DNA of 64,000 nt from Acanthococcus lagerstroemiae (Eukaryota > Arthropoda > Insecta > Hemiptera > Eriococcidae), in contig CM063112.1 in NCBI GenBank assembly GCA_031841125.1, positions 65,120,057-65,184,056 of the forward strand. Reading direction: 5' to 3'. Made by a program: the position numbers and the translations under genes. Positions 47,273 through 59,430 of the stretch are shown piece after piece (position 1 is the first letter of the stretch; each line of letters opens with the position of its first letter). The notes below the pieces were generated by a model, which did no database searches, was not told the origin of the DNA, and saw only the letters and a list, made by a program, of their open reading frames with translations.

Positions 47273-47275
<3 letters not shown>
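46165..47275. other. Unannotated part of the duplication unit (copy 1)
   Basis: No domain or splice pattern found. A run of C near 46067 and dispersed TAGGTA/TACCTA words are the only local features. The same sequence occupies about 57070-58170 in copy 2. Confidence 0.4.
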
Positions 47276-47348
<73 letters not shown>

Positions 47349-47350
47349 TA
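47276..47350. repeat. (TA)n microsatellite, long allele in copy 1
   Basis: About 35 uninterrupted TA units. The equivalent position in copy 2 (58171-58187) has about eight. Confidence 0.97.
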
Positions 47351-48144
47351 AATTGTACTTTGTACACAAGTAGGCTTCATTTCTATCGAAGACAAACCCG
47401 AGAAAGAGATAGGGAATATGGACCAGGGCCTGAAGCCAAAGAAGAGATTGAGTCAATTTTACGATCAGATAAAACACACGTTGCGTAATGTGTATTCTAA
47501 TATACCTACTGGATAGAGGCGTTCTTTACAAATCGAGATCCGGAAATACGGTAATGGATATTCCCCAAATCAAACAGACCAGACATGAATGTTTAAGTAC
47601 GGCTATATGTAGACCGAAACGAAGATTTTTCGCGAATCATCCAAACATGAAAGAAATGACGAAACCGAACCCCTTTCTTGTATGAAGAAATTGAGGAAGT
47701 AACAAAAACCTTAAACAGCAAAAAGATATCATTTTTATCTTGAAGTAGTATTCTAAATAAATATTTAAGGAAACTCTTTAATAAAATCTTAGAGGAAGAA
47801 ACTATACCCACTTCATGGAAAAAGTCATCTTCGAAAAAGCAAATAGACATCTGATAGAGAACTACCGACCAATAAGTTTAAACCCCACCTTAGCAGAAAT
47901 CTTCTCAAAACTGATAAAAAATAGAATCTCCCATATCCTAAACCAACAACAACCAAAAGAACAATAGCCGGCTTCAGGAAAAACTTTTCAGTTACAGATC
48001 ATCTCTATGTGGTTAACTAATTAGTAGAAAAAAGCAGAGAACACAAAAAAAATGTATAATCTCGCTTTTATTGATTATGCGAAGGCATTTGATTCGCTAA
48101 GACATAAATTTATAATCAAATCATTAATAAAGCAAGCCGTTCCA

Positions 48145-48167
48145 AAAAAAAAAAAAAAAAAAAAAAA
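48145..48167. repeat. A-tract inside the LINE, copy 1
   Basis: About 23 A within the RT region after KQAVPK codons. The corresponding tract in copy 2 is about 33 A plus GAACACATAAATTTAATTAG, so copy 1 has lost or copy 2 gained sequence here. Confidence 0.85.
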
Positions 48168-48554
48168 TGCATACCGAATTAGAGAAGCTAGGGTGATAAC
48201 TGATGTGAAAGGAATAAGCTATTTCAAAATAAAAAAAGGAGTAAAATAAGGGGACTCACTGTCAGCAATCTTATTTATCAGCGCCCTTGAAGAAGTGTTC
48301 AAAAAATTAGCCTGGAAAGAGAAAGGGATAAACATAAACGAGGATGAGCTATTAAATAACTTGCGTTTCGCAGATAATGTGATCTTAATTGGTAGAAATA
48401 TACAAGAATTGAAGGAAATAACAGAAGAATTAAATAGAGAAGGAGCAATAGCCGGACTGCAAATAAATATGTAGAAAAGACAGAAATACCTACTAGCAGA
48501 TGATGAAAATCACGAAGAAATTAGGATAAATGGTAAAGCTGTAAGGTACATGTA

Positions 48555-49510
48555 AGGTGCAGAGTGGGGTAATTGCAAACGACGTTTTGATTAGTGACAC
48601 TTTGCCGACTCACTGTGACCGCTCTATGGCACCAATCAACATCAAATTTCTGTCACACATACTTTGAGGGGTTCTCTTTTAGTGGAGGAAATTTTGTACC
48701 AATAAATTTACAACTTTTCAATCACGTTTTTGCATTTACCCAATGATGGGGTAAATGCAAAATCGTACATTATTTTTGCGAGGCCTTATTTTTTTGCAGT
48801 TTTGATCATCTCACGGTATTCTACATGAAATTTACTAACTTTTGGTCTATTCATAAGCTTCGTTCGATCAAAACTTCTAGGAGTTATCTACTTGAGAAGA
48901 AAAAATTTTTCAATGGAGTGAAAAAAATTTCGAATTTAAAGTCTCCTTAATTGAGGGATGGCCTTATTTTAAGGTTTTTAATGCCTCTTGCATAAGCTCC
49001 TCATTGTATTTTGGTGGTGCAGTATTCTGTTTTTGGTATTTTCGGACCATTTTACACCTAAAAAACATTTAAAAAAATTATTGGGGTAAATGCAAAATTA
49101 TACATATTTTGCAATTGCCCCAGCATGACTTTTCCTTAGGGTAAATGCAAAAACACATATTTCCGTCAATGTAATTAAAATTTTTCAAAATCAATGGTCT
49201 TACCTTAAACTTGAATCTTTTGTGATAATTAACAGATAAATATCTTTTCAAAAAAAAATTCATTGGATACACTTTCGGCCGTTTTGAAAAACAACTACCT
49301 CCACTTCACTTAGAAGTGATTTCGACATGTGATGATAAAAACATTTCCACAGAACAAACGAGCGCACTGTTATTGTTCAGGCCGGATGAGTATATAAGTA
49401 ATAGACGTGCCTTAATGTACCAATAGATGGCGCGGTCAAATATTATGTTCTCTTGCCTCCAACACCTGATTTTGCAATTACCTCAATTTTTCAATTACCC
49501 CACTGCACCT
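48555..49510. mobile_element. 956-bp TA-flanked element with GGGGTAAATGCAAA motifs, copy 1
   Basis: The ends AGGTGCAGAGTGGGGTAATTG and CAATTACCCCACTGCACCT are inverted, with TA duplicated on each side. The LINE reading resumes on the far side. The terminal word GGGGTAAnTGCAAA recurs in both orientations near 48567, 48728, 48745, 49083, 49110, 49138 and 49470. No transposase is encoded. Confidence 0.9.
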
Positions 49511-49671
49511 TATGGAAAAGAAATCTACTTAGGACAAATAATAGCACTAGAGAACGGGATGGAAAAGGAAAGAAAGCGAAGAATTGCAATGGCCTGGGAA
49601 AAATTTTTGACGTTAGGGAAAATCTTCAAAGGTAAACTTAGAGGAAGCTTAAAAAGTAATATTTCTAACAG

Positions 49672-49917
49672 TTGTATATAGTACCGGCAGTAACCTATGG
49701 AGCAAAAACATGGGCAATGACTAAAAAAGGCTATAATAAAATAAATGTAATGGAAAATGCCATGGAAAGATCTATGCTAGGAATGAAATGGAAAGACAGA
49801 GTTGGAAATGACATAATAAAAAATAAATTTAAAAACAATTTGAACTCCATGGATGTTGCCCGTCGTAAAAAGTGGGATTGGGCTGGTCATATTTCAAGGC
49901 TAAAAGATGATCGCTAG
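49672..49917 (+). pseudogene. LINE C-terminal domain fragment, copy 1
   Basis: Best preserved coding piece of the LINE: VTYGAKTWAMTKKGYNKINV, MERSMLGMKWKDRVGNDI, ARRKKWDWAGHISRL. This is the region following the RT domain in RTE/CR1-like elements. It ends at an in-frame stop; homologous codons continue to about 50110. Confidence 0.85.
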
Positions 49918-50278
49918 ACGTACAAAATAAACAACTGGTATCTCAAATCAGGACGAAGACAGGACCGACAGAAAACTAGAGGGAAAGATGACATTGAAAA
50001 CTTTTTGAGCAATGGACTATTTCATAGAGTGGCTGATGACAGGCTAGAATAGACAAGGCTGATGGAGGCATATGCCCAATTTTACGGGCCTAATGTAAAG
50101 GTACTGTAAGTATTATGTAATAGGATACATACTGTATAAATGATAATTAGTATGTAGATTACATTAATAAAGCTTTTTGAATGAATGAATGAATGAATGC
50201 AGATCGAAACGAAAATTTTTCGCGAATCAGAAGCCGTAATACGAGACAGAAAAACACTTCATCATTACCTCCCAACTA

Positions 50279-51363
50279 CACAGTGTATTCAAAAGTTCCG
50301 GGACTTATTTTTTTCATAAAAGAAAAAAAGAGTTTAGAAAAAAATTGTATTTAGTTTTAAATATAATCCCCTCCTTACTCTATACAAATTTTACTGTTCT
50401 CGTGCAGTCGCTGGAATGATCTGGAGAACTCTTTAGAGCTCGGGCTGGTCACATTCCTTTGAATCGCCTCAATATCTTCGAAACGCTCTCCCTTCATCGG
50501 TATTTTTAATTTAGGAAATTTAAAAAAAGTCTAACCTAGTCAGATCTGGAGAGCAGGACGGATGGTGAATCGTGGTGACTGACTTTTGAGCCAAAAATTG
50601 AGTAAACGTATCTCTTGCAAAAGGAACTAATCACCGGTGCGGTACGTACAATTCCAGTCTCACGCGTCGAATCAACTTTAAAAGTAGTTTCATGACATTT
50701 TTGTAGTATGCTGCGTTTACTTTTTGGCCTGGGGGCACACATTTATTGTGGATAATTCCGCGAGAATCGAAAAAAGAAAGTGGAAGGGCGCTCCTCTCGC
50801 AGATCATTTTACAGCGAGCGCAGACCACTGGAAAACCTTGCCTCGGCTTTAACAATCATCCCCATACGCGGTTTCTAATATTCGAATTTTTCCGAACCAC
50901 CTTTTCCAACTTTGGAATAAAATTTGTGTGCGCACGCCTCCATTGTGACGAAGTAAAGAAAACACGTCACTTCAAGGGAACACAATCAATTAAAGTTTTG
51001 GGTAGCTAAGGGATGATATTGCATAGTTCCGGTGCCGGCTGACAGATAGCGCCAGTTGTACATTTTATACGAAATTTGACGCTGTTAAGCGCAAGGGAAC
51101 CAACCAGCAAAATCTGTTTTTTGATAACACGCGTGATTCGAAGTTCAAGAGTCATGTAAAAACTATATATGACAAAGCGTTTACTGATAAGCTTTTTTCA
51201 ACGTGAGTACACATTTTTGAATCGAGGGCCCAATTTTGAAAAATTCTACCTTTCATGCCCTTTCCAACGATACTAATATAACTCATTTTGTTTACAAATG
51301 TCGAATGGTTCCCTTACGCTTAACAGCATCCAATTAGTCCCGAAACTTTTTGGATGCACTGTG
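50279..51363 (-). mobile_element. Mariner-type DNA transposon, decayed, copy 1
   Basis: Inverted ends CACAGTGTATTCAAAAGTTC and the complement of TTTTTGGATGCACTGTG, with TA target duplications (50277-50278, 51364-51365). The minus strand encodes FFDSRGIIHNKCVPPGQKVN and AAYYKNVM (50780-50690), the mariner FFDxxGIxHxxFVPxGxTVN motif. After a shift, FLAQKSVTTIHHPSCSPDL precedes DFF (about 50575-50510), the HPxYSPDLxPxDFxLF region. The transposase is broken. A second fold-back lies at about 51079-51333. Confidence 0.9.
51079..51333. mobile_element. Fold-back insertion inside the mariner, copy 1
   Basis: GACGCTGTTAAGCGCAAGGG and CCCTTACGCTTAACAGCATC are inverted, about 255 bp apart. Their outer edges lie close to the mariner right end, so this is a separate insertion near the terminus. 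In copy 2 it lies at about 61953-62207. Confidence 0.65.
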
Positions 51364-51381
51364 TATACTCGCAACTAATAT

Positions 51382-52092
51382 GAAGGCTCTGTAATTCCAC
51401 ACGGGTGTGCTAGGCCGCCATTTTGGTTCAGCTTTTTGAAAACTCTTACAGCGAATGATACCACACGACGCTATACAGGGTTAGTCAGTTTTCGACGCAG
51501 CATAGAAAAACTCCGTTAGCTGCGTGCAAATGTGACTCAGCGTGTTGGTAGCGTATTGTACTTACTACTTAGTCAGAATTCGATGCAGCATACCAAAAAG
51601 TATCATTAAATTCGTTGAGAAAATTTTCCGATAATTTTTGAAGAATTTCCTAGGAAATATTCGGGAAAAACGCCGATGGTTTGTGAAGGATTTTATCAAA
51701 AATCTTCAGAAAAAATGTTCGATAATGTCCGAAGAATTTCATTGTAAATCTTCGGAAAAATCTCCCATAATTTTTAAAGAATTTCATCAGAAAGTTTTAG
51801 AAAGAATTTTGATAATTTCTGCATTGTTATGCAGTTTAAAATTCCATCACAGATTTTTCCCGGATATTTCTTGTGAAATTCTTCAAAAGTTATCGGAAAA
51901 AACTCCCCGATCCATTTTTCGTTCCACTAACAGCGATTTCTTCTGCTGCATCGAATTCTGACTAAGTACAATACGATACCAACACGTTGAGTCACATTTG
52001 CACGCAGCTAACGGAGTTTTTCTATGCTGCGTCGAAAACTGACTAACCCATATGTATTCAATCAAATTTAATGCGTGTTATTAACGACAAAA
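51382..52092. mobile_element. TIR element related to the 169-bp fold-backs, truncated copy 1
   Basis: The left end GGCTCTGTAATTCCACACGG followed by GGCCGCCATTTTGGTTCAG resembles the 169-bp family. The right end is absent because the duplication junction lies at 52092. A second pair of arms inside (GGTTAGTCAGTTTTCGACGC at about 51479 and GCGTCGAAAACTGACTAACC at about 52029) marks a nested fold-back. Confidence 0.8.
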
Positions 52093-52687
52093 TGAGCATT
52101 TGAGAGAAGTTTATTCTTACAGTGGAACCCTCCACAGAGGTTTGAAAATTATCCACGTTGGAGGACATATCTCTTCCTAAACACATATTTGAGGCCCTCT
52201 AAAGGTAACTTAACTTGGTTAGGAAAAGATTATAAGACCTGCTATACCGTATTGCCTCAACTTACCTCTTCAACAATGGGGAACAGTAGTTCCTGAAAAT
52301 TACGTACTAAATCCTTCCAGCGGGCCCAAAAAAAAAATTGGAACTTGACCAGGTTGACATCCACGTTGATGGACATATCAGTGTATTTTCAATTTTCTAA
52401 GCATGTTTTGCTAAACAAGGAAGTGCTTTCATCACTGTCTCCATCAGAAAAGTTCATTTCCTCAATTTTGACATATATTGTGCACAGCATTCCAATAATA
52501 AGCGACAGAGTTACATCCTATTTACATGAATTGTCCATTTTCCGGAGAATCACCCATAGGTTCAATACTGGCGGAAGGCGGCAACCAACCCCGGGTGCAC
52601 AAGTGAACTGATAAGCGCTACTTGTATCTACATACGTTCACGACCAGTAGGCTGCCTAGCTGGAAAGTGAACTGTGATACGTAAGTA

Positions 52688-52833
52688 AAGTCTGGTCCAG
52701 TTAAGAAACATAATTTTTTCACGGCGCTGATAACGTTTTCTCAAACTCGTCTTGACCCTCCAACTCAAAAATACCAATAGATCTATATGTGTATTGCGGG
52801 TAGCCAGTTATGTTTCTTAACTGGACTAGACTT
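52688..52833. mobile_element. 146-bp TA-flanked MITE, copy 2
   Basis: Counterpart of 41790-41935 in the second duplication unit, same ends and TA duplication. Confidence 0.88.
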
Positions 52834-55589
52834 TAGGCACGAAAATAACTGCAAGGTGGTGACTTTTCCTAGGGGCAAAATAGGCAAAGCTGTGCTTGTA
52901 ACCAGAGCGCAACAACCGACTCCACTAGCCGCTACACAAGCGAGCTTGTAGGCTACTTGTCTACGTTCACAATCAGTAGGTAGCCAGGCCGGTGCGTGAA
53001 CTTACGAAGCAAGTATGCGGTAAAATTAGACTAAAGAAATTACAATCTAGACTATAGCGAGGGAAAACTTAAAGCAATAGGCCGGCGGTACGAACGTATC
53101 GCAAGAAAGCAGTCTCTCTAACAGCCGTAGATTCTCAAGTTTATAAAGGCGATAAAATTTGAGAAATTGAGGAGAATAGAGGGTGGTGTGTTGGCCGGAA
53201 CAGAGATTGCATTAGAAAAAAAGGAAGAATACTTAATGGTCGAGGGAAGAGAGTCGATGCGGAGCGAGAGAAAAGGACGCAGGCTAATTAGCCTCAAGGC
53301 CACGTAAATTTTTAAGCAACCGGACAATTTCTCGTTCGTAGCCAGATAATTTTGAGACGAACGAGGATCGTCGTAACGAGGTAAATTTAGTCAAGTAAGG
53401 TTACTGGAGATATGCCCCGGTGGGTCAGTCCAATTCAAAAAATTTGAGATGGTGTATTAAGGAGTTTTCGGCCGGTGTAGTAGCTAGCAGGAGAGGCGAA
53501 AAAAAGAGAATTCCGTGGAGAAGGCTATAAAAAAAAAATTTGGGGCGATGTAATGACGTTTTCTTGGCGGTAACGTTTTGAGTTCCAATCCGCCCCTGCT
53601 TACGAATTCATTTAGTCCGACCACGAACCACCATACACACGGTATAGGTAAAATAATTTTTACGAAAACGGAAACGTTGGCACTCTCTTCAATTATCTAT
53701 TTCGATTTTTTCGAAGGGAATCTACAGTTACCGAATGTAGACCTATTAATAGCCAATTATTTCTACCTGTATATTTTTTCCCCCTACATAATCAGTCGTC
53801 GAGCACTCGAATAATTAAATTAAAAGACAGTAAACTGATATTATCTAGACGGCGGATTTGAATCTGGGCCTCTAGCGGCATATTGAGCGATGCATGTAGG
53901 TAAGTTACTCGAGTGTCTGTGCAATGTACGGCGGGTAACTCATCATCACCATTAACGAAAATGTGTATGGATAACTATACACGATACAGAGGTATATTCT
54001 CATTAGGAAAGTATGCGCGCGTATTTTCTAAAAATGTCAACGTTGGACTCGACCAATAATCTTGGGACTCGACGATAAATTTCGTAAGTAATTTAAAAAA
54101 TATATTTTCGTATAAGTTACCTTCAACTGTATACTAACGAATTAGCGTTAAATCTTGTTAAAGGGTAGGTCGGCACAACAAAGAAGAGTCAGACTCGAGA
54201 TTATCTTTAATTTCGATTCTTCTCGTTCAAAATGTTCGATAATTTTTCAAAAATTTAAAATTAAAGGCCCCATACCTCAAGTTCAAGACTCGAATTATTT
54301 CGTTAAGAAGAATTATTTTTGCCCTTCGTCTCGTTCAAATCAAAACACCCGCCACTCGTGGTACGATTTTGTATCAGTTTTAATTACCTACAAATTCTAC
54401 CAACTTGAATGCCCTCCACGCGTCCTCCGATTAAAAGAATAATTACTCGCTAGTGAACTTATCGCATACTTAGATAGCAAATGATGAGTTACAAAGAGTA
54501 TTACACTTTTTCTATTACGCAAATTCATCGTCCGATCTCAGGTTGAAATTTATCGTCACGTGTTCCGTTCGTTGATTAATGAAATTCTATTTGTACCGAT
54601 CCGAATCTCGGTATCTTTCGAAAGGTATAAGTATTCTGTTCTCACTCGCATACGAAATTTTGTTGTTAAATCAGTATTTTCGACCACTCCCCTAACCTCA
54701 CTCACAGCCGATAAGACTCACGACGCCCGTGTGTTCGCTTTAGCGAGTTTACTTAGGCATCAACATACTAGAATAAAAAGACACGAGAGTAGCTTGAAAG
54801 CGCTAAAGCATGTTATACTCGTAGGTAGGTAACTCTTTTGTTCGCAATCTTTTTCGCGGAAAAAACGTCATTAATTCCGTAGGATATTGGTTTGCAAAAT
54901 AATTACATATATACGTACTTCCCCCCCCCCCTCCCGCATTCTACAAAGGGGCATATCTCAAACAATCTCAAACATTTTTCTTACAGACACAACTAAAGAG
55001 GGAAAAAGACATCTTTTAAAATTAATACTTTCAACATTTTGCCGCTAGCATGTCGCTTTTACACGGGGAAGACAAAATGGCTCTATAGAATCGTGACAGA
55101 CAGAGTGCGTCCACTTTTTTCCGAGGATAAAATTTCATGACTTTTCCAGATTTTTCCAGTCCACTTACAACTTTTTCGTGACAAGTAGGAGTATAGGGGT
55201 AAGTTATTTGTTTGCGACATAATTTTTTTAGAAAGACTTTTCCCCCGACTTTCAGTATAATTATTGTGATTTTCTAGGTAACAATAATGTTGAGACCAAA
55301 AGATAATTTTAAAAAGAACAAAGCATTTACTCCTTTTATACAAAAGAAACAATCAATTCATTTTGCCAAGTTTTTCATATTAATAATACATGCGAAAACT
55401 CAAAAATATTTAGCGTAGTCAAATTAGAACTCCATTTTTTGAAGAAGGAAAAAAAAACACAATAGTCATACATTTGTAATAATTGACTCGAAACTATTTG
55501 GCATTGATAAATTAGTGCACCATTTTGAGGGGGAGAAAAATTGTTATTCATAATAATTGACTAAAAAGATATTTGGTCCAAATTGAAAC

Positions 55590-57070
55590 AGTTTTTCGAA
55601 TACAAACAATTTTAAGGTACAGCTAAAGATTTTATTTCTGAGTCCAACTCGTCAATTTTCCGATAAGCTTCATCTATATAGCACCAATCTCTTTTTCGCC
55701 TCAAGTACTTTCATTTTCTCGTGAGCCTTTCGTTTTTCGGTGTTGCTTTTAATTTCGCATCCTTTTCTTGAGTTTTCTTTTGCAGCGCATATCTTTGTAA
55801 AGGGCAATTTACATTGAACGCAGCATGAATAAAACTTTTTGTCACATTAATATTCGACACCCCACCATGATACATCAGTGCATCCTACAGTTGTCTCTGA
55901 CCCACAAGACATTCTTGAGAGATTTTCAATCAAAGACTCATTATTTACAGAAAACCTTCCTTCAGCAAAAGCGTTTTTACGTGAAAGAATCAATACAATC
56001 TTGAAGAAATTAATCACAAGAGTAAACTCAACTTCATTAGGAATTACACTCGACCAAAATTCATCGAGTCTTTGTCCCGAAAAATTCTGCACTTTCTGTT
56101 CAAATAAGGGCCTCTTCCAAATACCAGTCAAGTTATTTTTCACCCTATCTGCTGGTTGACTGTGAAGAGCCACTATGTTCCACAAAAATATCTAAGGCTT
56201 TGTCCATTCTTGAATGTCTCAATGTAGGTTTCAATGCAACTGACGGGTCAAAACACGAGATTCCCCTTTGTCAGTGGCGTAGCTAAGGGGGGGGGGGCTC
56301 CCAAGGCACCTGAAATTGAATGTAAAAGATGCAAAAATGAGTAACTTTTCGCATCTAAAACACGTTTTTTCAAAAAATTTTTGCTCGAGCAGTAATTTTT
56401 CCTTCATTTGTATAAAATAGTCTTCTAATATCGGCGATTTTTTAAAAATACCTCTATTCTCGACTTTTTTCCATTTAAAAATCTTACTTAGCCCCCCCCC
56501 CCTTGAAGAAATCCTGGCTACACCACTGCTCTTTGTCAAGGGATATATTACGAGAATTGTTCTTCAGTGAAGCACAGAACTCTATGACAGCATCGCGACA
56601 ATCCTTACGAAACTCTAGTTCTTCAATTTGGTTTAAGTTTCATTCCTTTCAGAGCATTTCTGACAGCAAAACCGACATCAATAATGACTTCTTCAGTTAA
56701 TGGTCCCGAAGTCAATTTTTACTATACCTACTATTAGAAGCATCTAAGATAATGTAGTTTTTTTAACAAATCGAATCATGACTGTATGAAGTGTGTTTAA
56801 TAAAAAGATTCATACAATAATGGAGACACGAGATTATCAGTTTGCAAACGGGTCAGACTTGGCTCCACATCAGAAGCAATCGTTTGAAAAAACCCAAGTT
56901 TGGCGCGAAGTAGTTTGTCATCCAATGCAGAGCTAATAATTTTATAAATATTGCAAGTTCTTTCCCCCCCCCCCCATGCCATCTGTATAAGTACTTTTGT
57001 TAATGAGGTGTAATTTATAGCGCTCGTGTAGCCACTTGAAAATTTTCAATCTATCGTACGGCACAACATT
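55590..57070 (-). pseudogene. Decayed hAT-like transposase, copy 2
   Basis: Same content as 44690-46165, with 56185-55847 carrying the SRKNAFAEGRFSVN motif; one Pro/Leu difference is visible in this stretch (EFTPVIN against EFTLVIN). Confidence 0.65.
56272..56528. mobile_element. hAT MITE in the transposase relic, copy 2
   Basis: Counterpart of 45374-45630, with the same ends and flanking octamers. Confidence 0.88.
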
Positions 57071-58170
57071 TCAATAGAAACACGGATGAACCGGAGTATT
57101 CAATATGTAGTCATTTCTGATGCGCACAGAATAAAAAATTTACAATATATTCCACGTAGTTTTCTTCCTTGTTTTCTCGTATGCGTTATGTACGTGGTGC
57201 ACTTCCAGATTCAATAGGATTGCCCCATCACCCATTAACATTACTTTCATGAAATTCAGCTTTTAATTCCTTCAGAAATTTCAAGTTTAAATTTTAGGAC
57301 CGTCCATTAAAACTTGAATTAATTTACTTTTAGATTGAGATCAGCAGTCGCTTCGTGGAAAGATTTTAATAAATTAAACGTGGTTAAGTGGCCCAAAAAC
57401 GAGAAATTGTACGTTAATACCTATAGTGCTATAAAATTTTTTTCAAAATTTCCTGACTATTCTCTGACTTTCAATATTTCTAGAAAAGTGGCCACCTTCT
57501 CTGATAGAAAAACTATAGGTACCACTATAATATAGGAGCTCCTTTAGCATAATTTATATGAAAATTACAAGGTTTCACGTTCCTCGGAACTTTCCTTCAG
57601 GAGATATTCAACTTGTAATGTAAAGCAAATGTTTACATCGTGTTTTATTGAAAAGTAACTTTTTCGAACAGTGACAAATAAGTCTTCTTCCTACGACGCA
57701 GCGGTGTTTTTTATTCTCTTATACCTACATCGAAAATGCGCATGAAATATACGCTGATCCGTTCATCGAAACTGACCAAATGGAAAGAAATGCCGAATGT
57801 TCGATAATAATACCAAAGTTCTTCGCAAAATCTTTCAGATCATTAAGAACTATTAATATCGATGATAGTATACAGATAGGATATGTGTATACTACTCGTA
57901 TATAGGTGGTGTACCGTACAACGATGAAAATTTACAACACCTAGAAGACGTCGTAATTCGATGATAAAGATGAGAATGTCGGTACACAAAACAATAATAA
58001 AAATAAGTAGGTAGGTACAATAACTCTTTTGTTAAAGCGAATTATTTAGCTTTATTGCTGTCATTATAAAAAACTTATATTACACTCTTGTTCTAAAACT
58101 GCGCGATACCTCGATCGTATTTTATCCTGACGCGGCAAAATTCCAAGTGGGTAGTTATACCTACCTATTC

Positions 58171-58187
58171 ATATATATATATATATG
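58171..58187. repeat. (TA)n microsatellite, short allele in copy 2
   Basis: About eight TA units at the site equivalent to 47276-47350. Confidence 0.95.
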
Positions 58188-58985
58188 TAAATTGTACTTT
58201 GTACACAAGTAGGCTTCATTTCTATCGAAGACAAACCCGAGAAAGAGATAGGGAATATGGACCAGGGCCTGAAGCCAAAGAAGAGATTGAGTCAATTTTA
58301 CGATCAGATAAAACACACGTTGCGTAGTGTGTATTCTAATATACCTACTGGATAGAGGCGTTCTTTACAAATCGAGATCCGGAAATACGGTAATGGATAT
58401 TCCCCAAATCAAACAGACCAGACATGAATGTTTAAGTACGGCTATATGTAGACCGAAACGAAGATTTTTCGCGAATCATCCAAACATGAAAGAAATGACG
58501 AAACCGAACCCCTTTCTTGTATGAAGAAATTGAGGAAGTAACAAAAACCTTAAACAGCAAAAAGATATCATCAGGTTTTATCTTGAAGTAGTATTCTAAA
58601 TAAATATTTAAGGAAACTCTTTAATAAAATCTTAGAGGAAGAAACTATACCCACTTCATGGAAAAAGTCATCTTCGAAAAAGCAAATAGACATCTGATAG
58701 AGAACTACCGACCAATAAGTTTAAACCCCACCTTAGCAGAAATCTTCTCAAAACTGATAAAAAATAGAATCTCCCATATCCTAAACCAACAACAACCAAA
58801 AGAACAATAGCCGGCTTCAGGAAAAACTTTTCAGTTACAGATCATCTCTATGTGGTTAACTAATTAGTAGAAAAAAGCAGAGAACACAAAAAAAATGTAT
58901 AATCTCGCTTTTATTGATTATGCGAAGGCATTTGATTCGCTAAGACATAAATTTATAATCAAATCATTAATAAAGCAAGCCGTTC

Positions 58986-59022
<37 letters not shown>

Positions 59023-59430
59023 ACATAAATTTAATTAGTAATATGCATACCGAATTAGAGAAGCTAGGGTGATAACTGATGTGAAAGGAATAAGCTATTT
59101 CAAAATAAAAAAAGGAGTAAAATAAGGGGACTCACTGTCAGCAATCTTATTTATCAGCGCCCTTGAAGAAGTGTTCAAAAAATTAGCCTGGAAAGAGAAA
59201 GGGATAAACATAAACGAGGATGAGCTATTAAATAACTTGCGTTTCGCAGATAATGTGATCTTAATTGGTAGAAATATACAAGAATTGAAGGAAATAACAG
59301 AAGAATTAAATAGAGAAGGAGCAATAGCCGGACTGCAAATAAATATGTAGAAAAGACAGAAATACCTACTAGCAGATGATGAAAATCACGAAGAAATTAG
59401 GATAAATGGTAAAGCTGTAAGGTACATGTA

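Larger units (their letters stand above)
47640..50196 (+). mobile_element. Non-LTR retrotransposon (RTE-like), copy 1
   Basis: It is bounded by a 33-bp target duplication with a few mismatches (47607-47639 and 50197-50229; both contain TTTTTCGCGAATCA). The 3' end is AATAAAGCTTTTTGAATGAA with a (GAAT)n tail. Reverse transcriptase pieces: LIDYAKAFDSL (48065), GDSLSAILF (48253), LRFADNVILIGRN (48361-48399; FADD changed to FADN). The C-terminal part at 49672-49917 has AVTYGAKTWAMTKK, ENAMERSMLGMKWKDR and KWDWAGHISRLKDDR. The 5' part is lost and stops are frequent. It is interrupted by an element at 48555-49510. Confidence 0.9.
41194..52092. repeat. Tandem duplication, copy 1 (10.9 kb)
   Basis: From TGAGCATTTGAGAGAAG at 41194 to CGACAAAA at 52092 the sequence is repeated head-to-tail from 52093. 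Agreement is very high, with scattered single substitutions (for example 41216 region G/T; ACAGGAGT near 45118 against ACAAGAGT near 56026) and indels mainly at homopolymers and the TA microsatellite. All mobile elements inside are shared, so the duplication is younger than them. Confidence 0.95.

Noticed and set aside
47246..47488. Open frame of Ile-Tyr repeats
   Set aside because: It is a translation of the (TA)n microsatellite.
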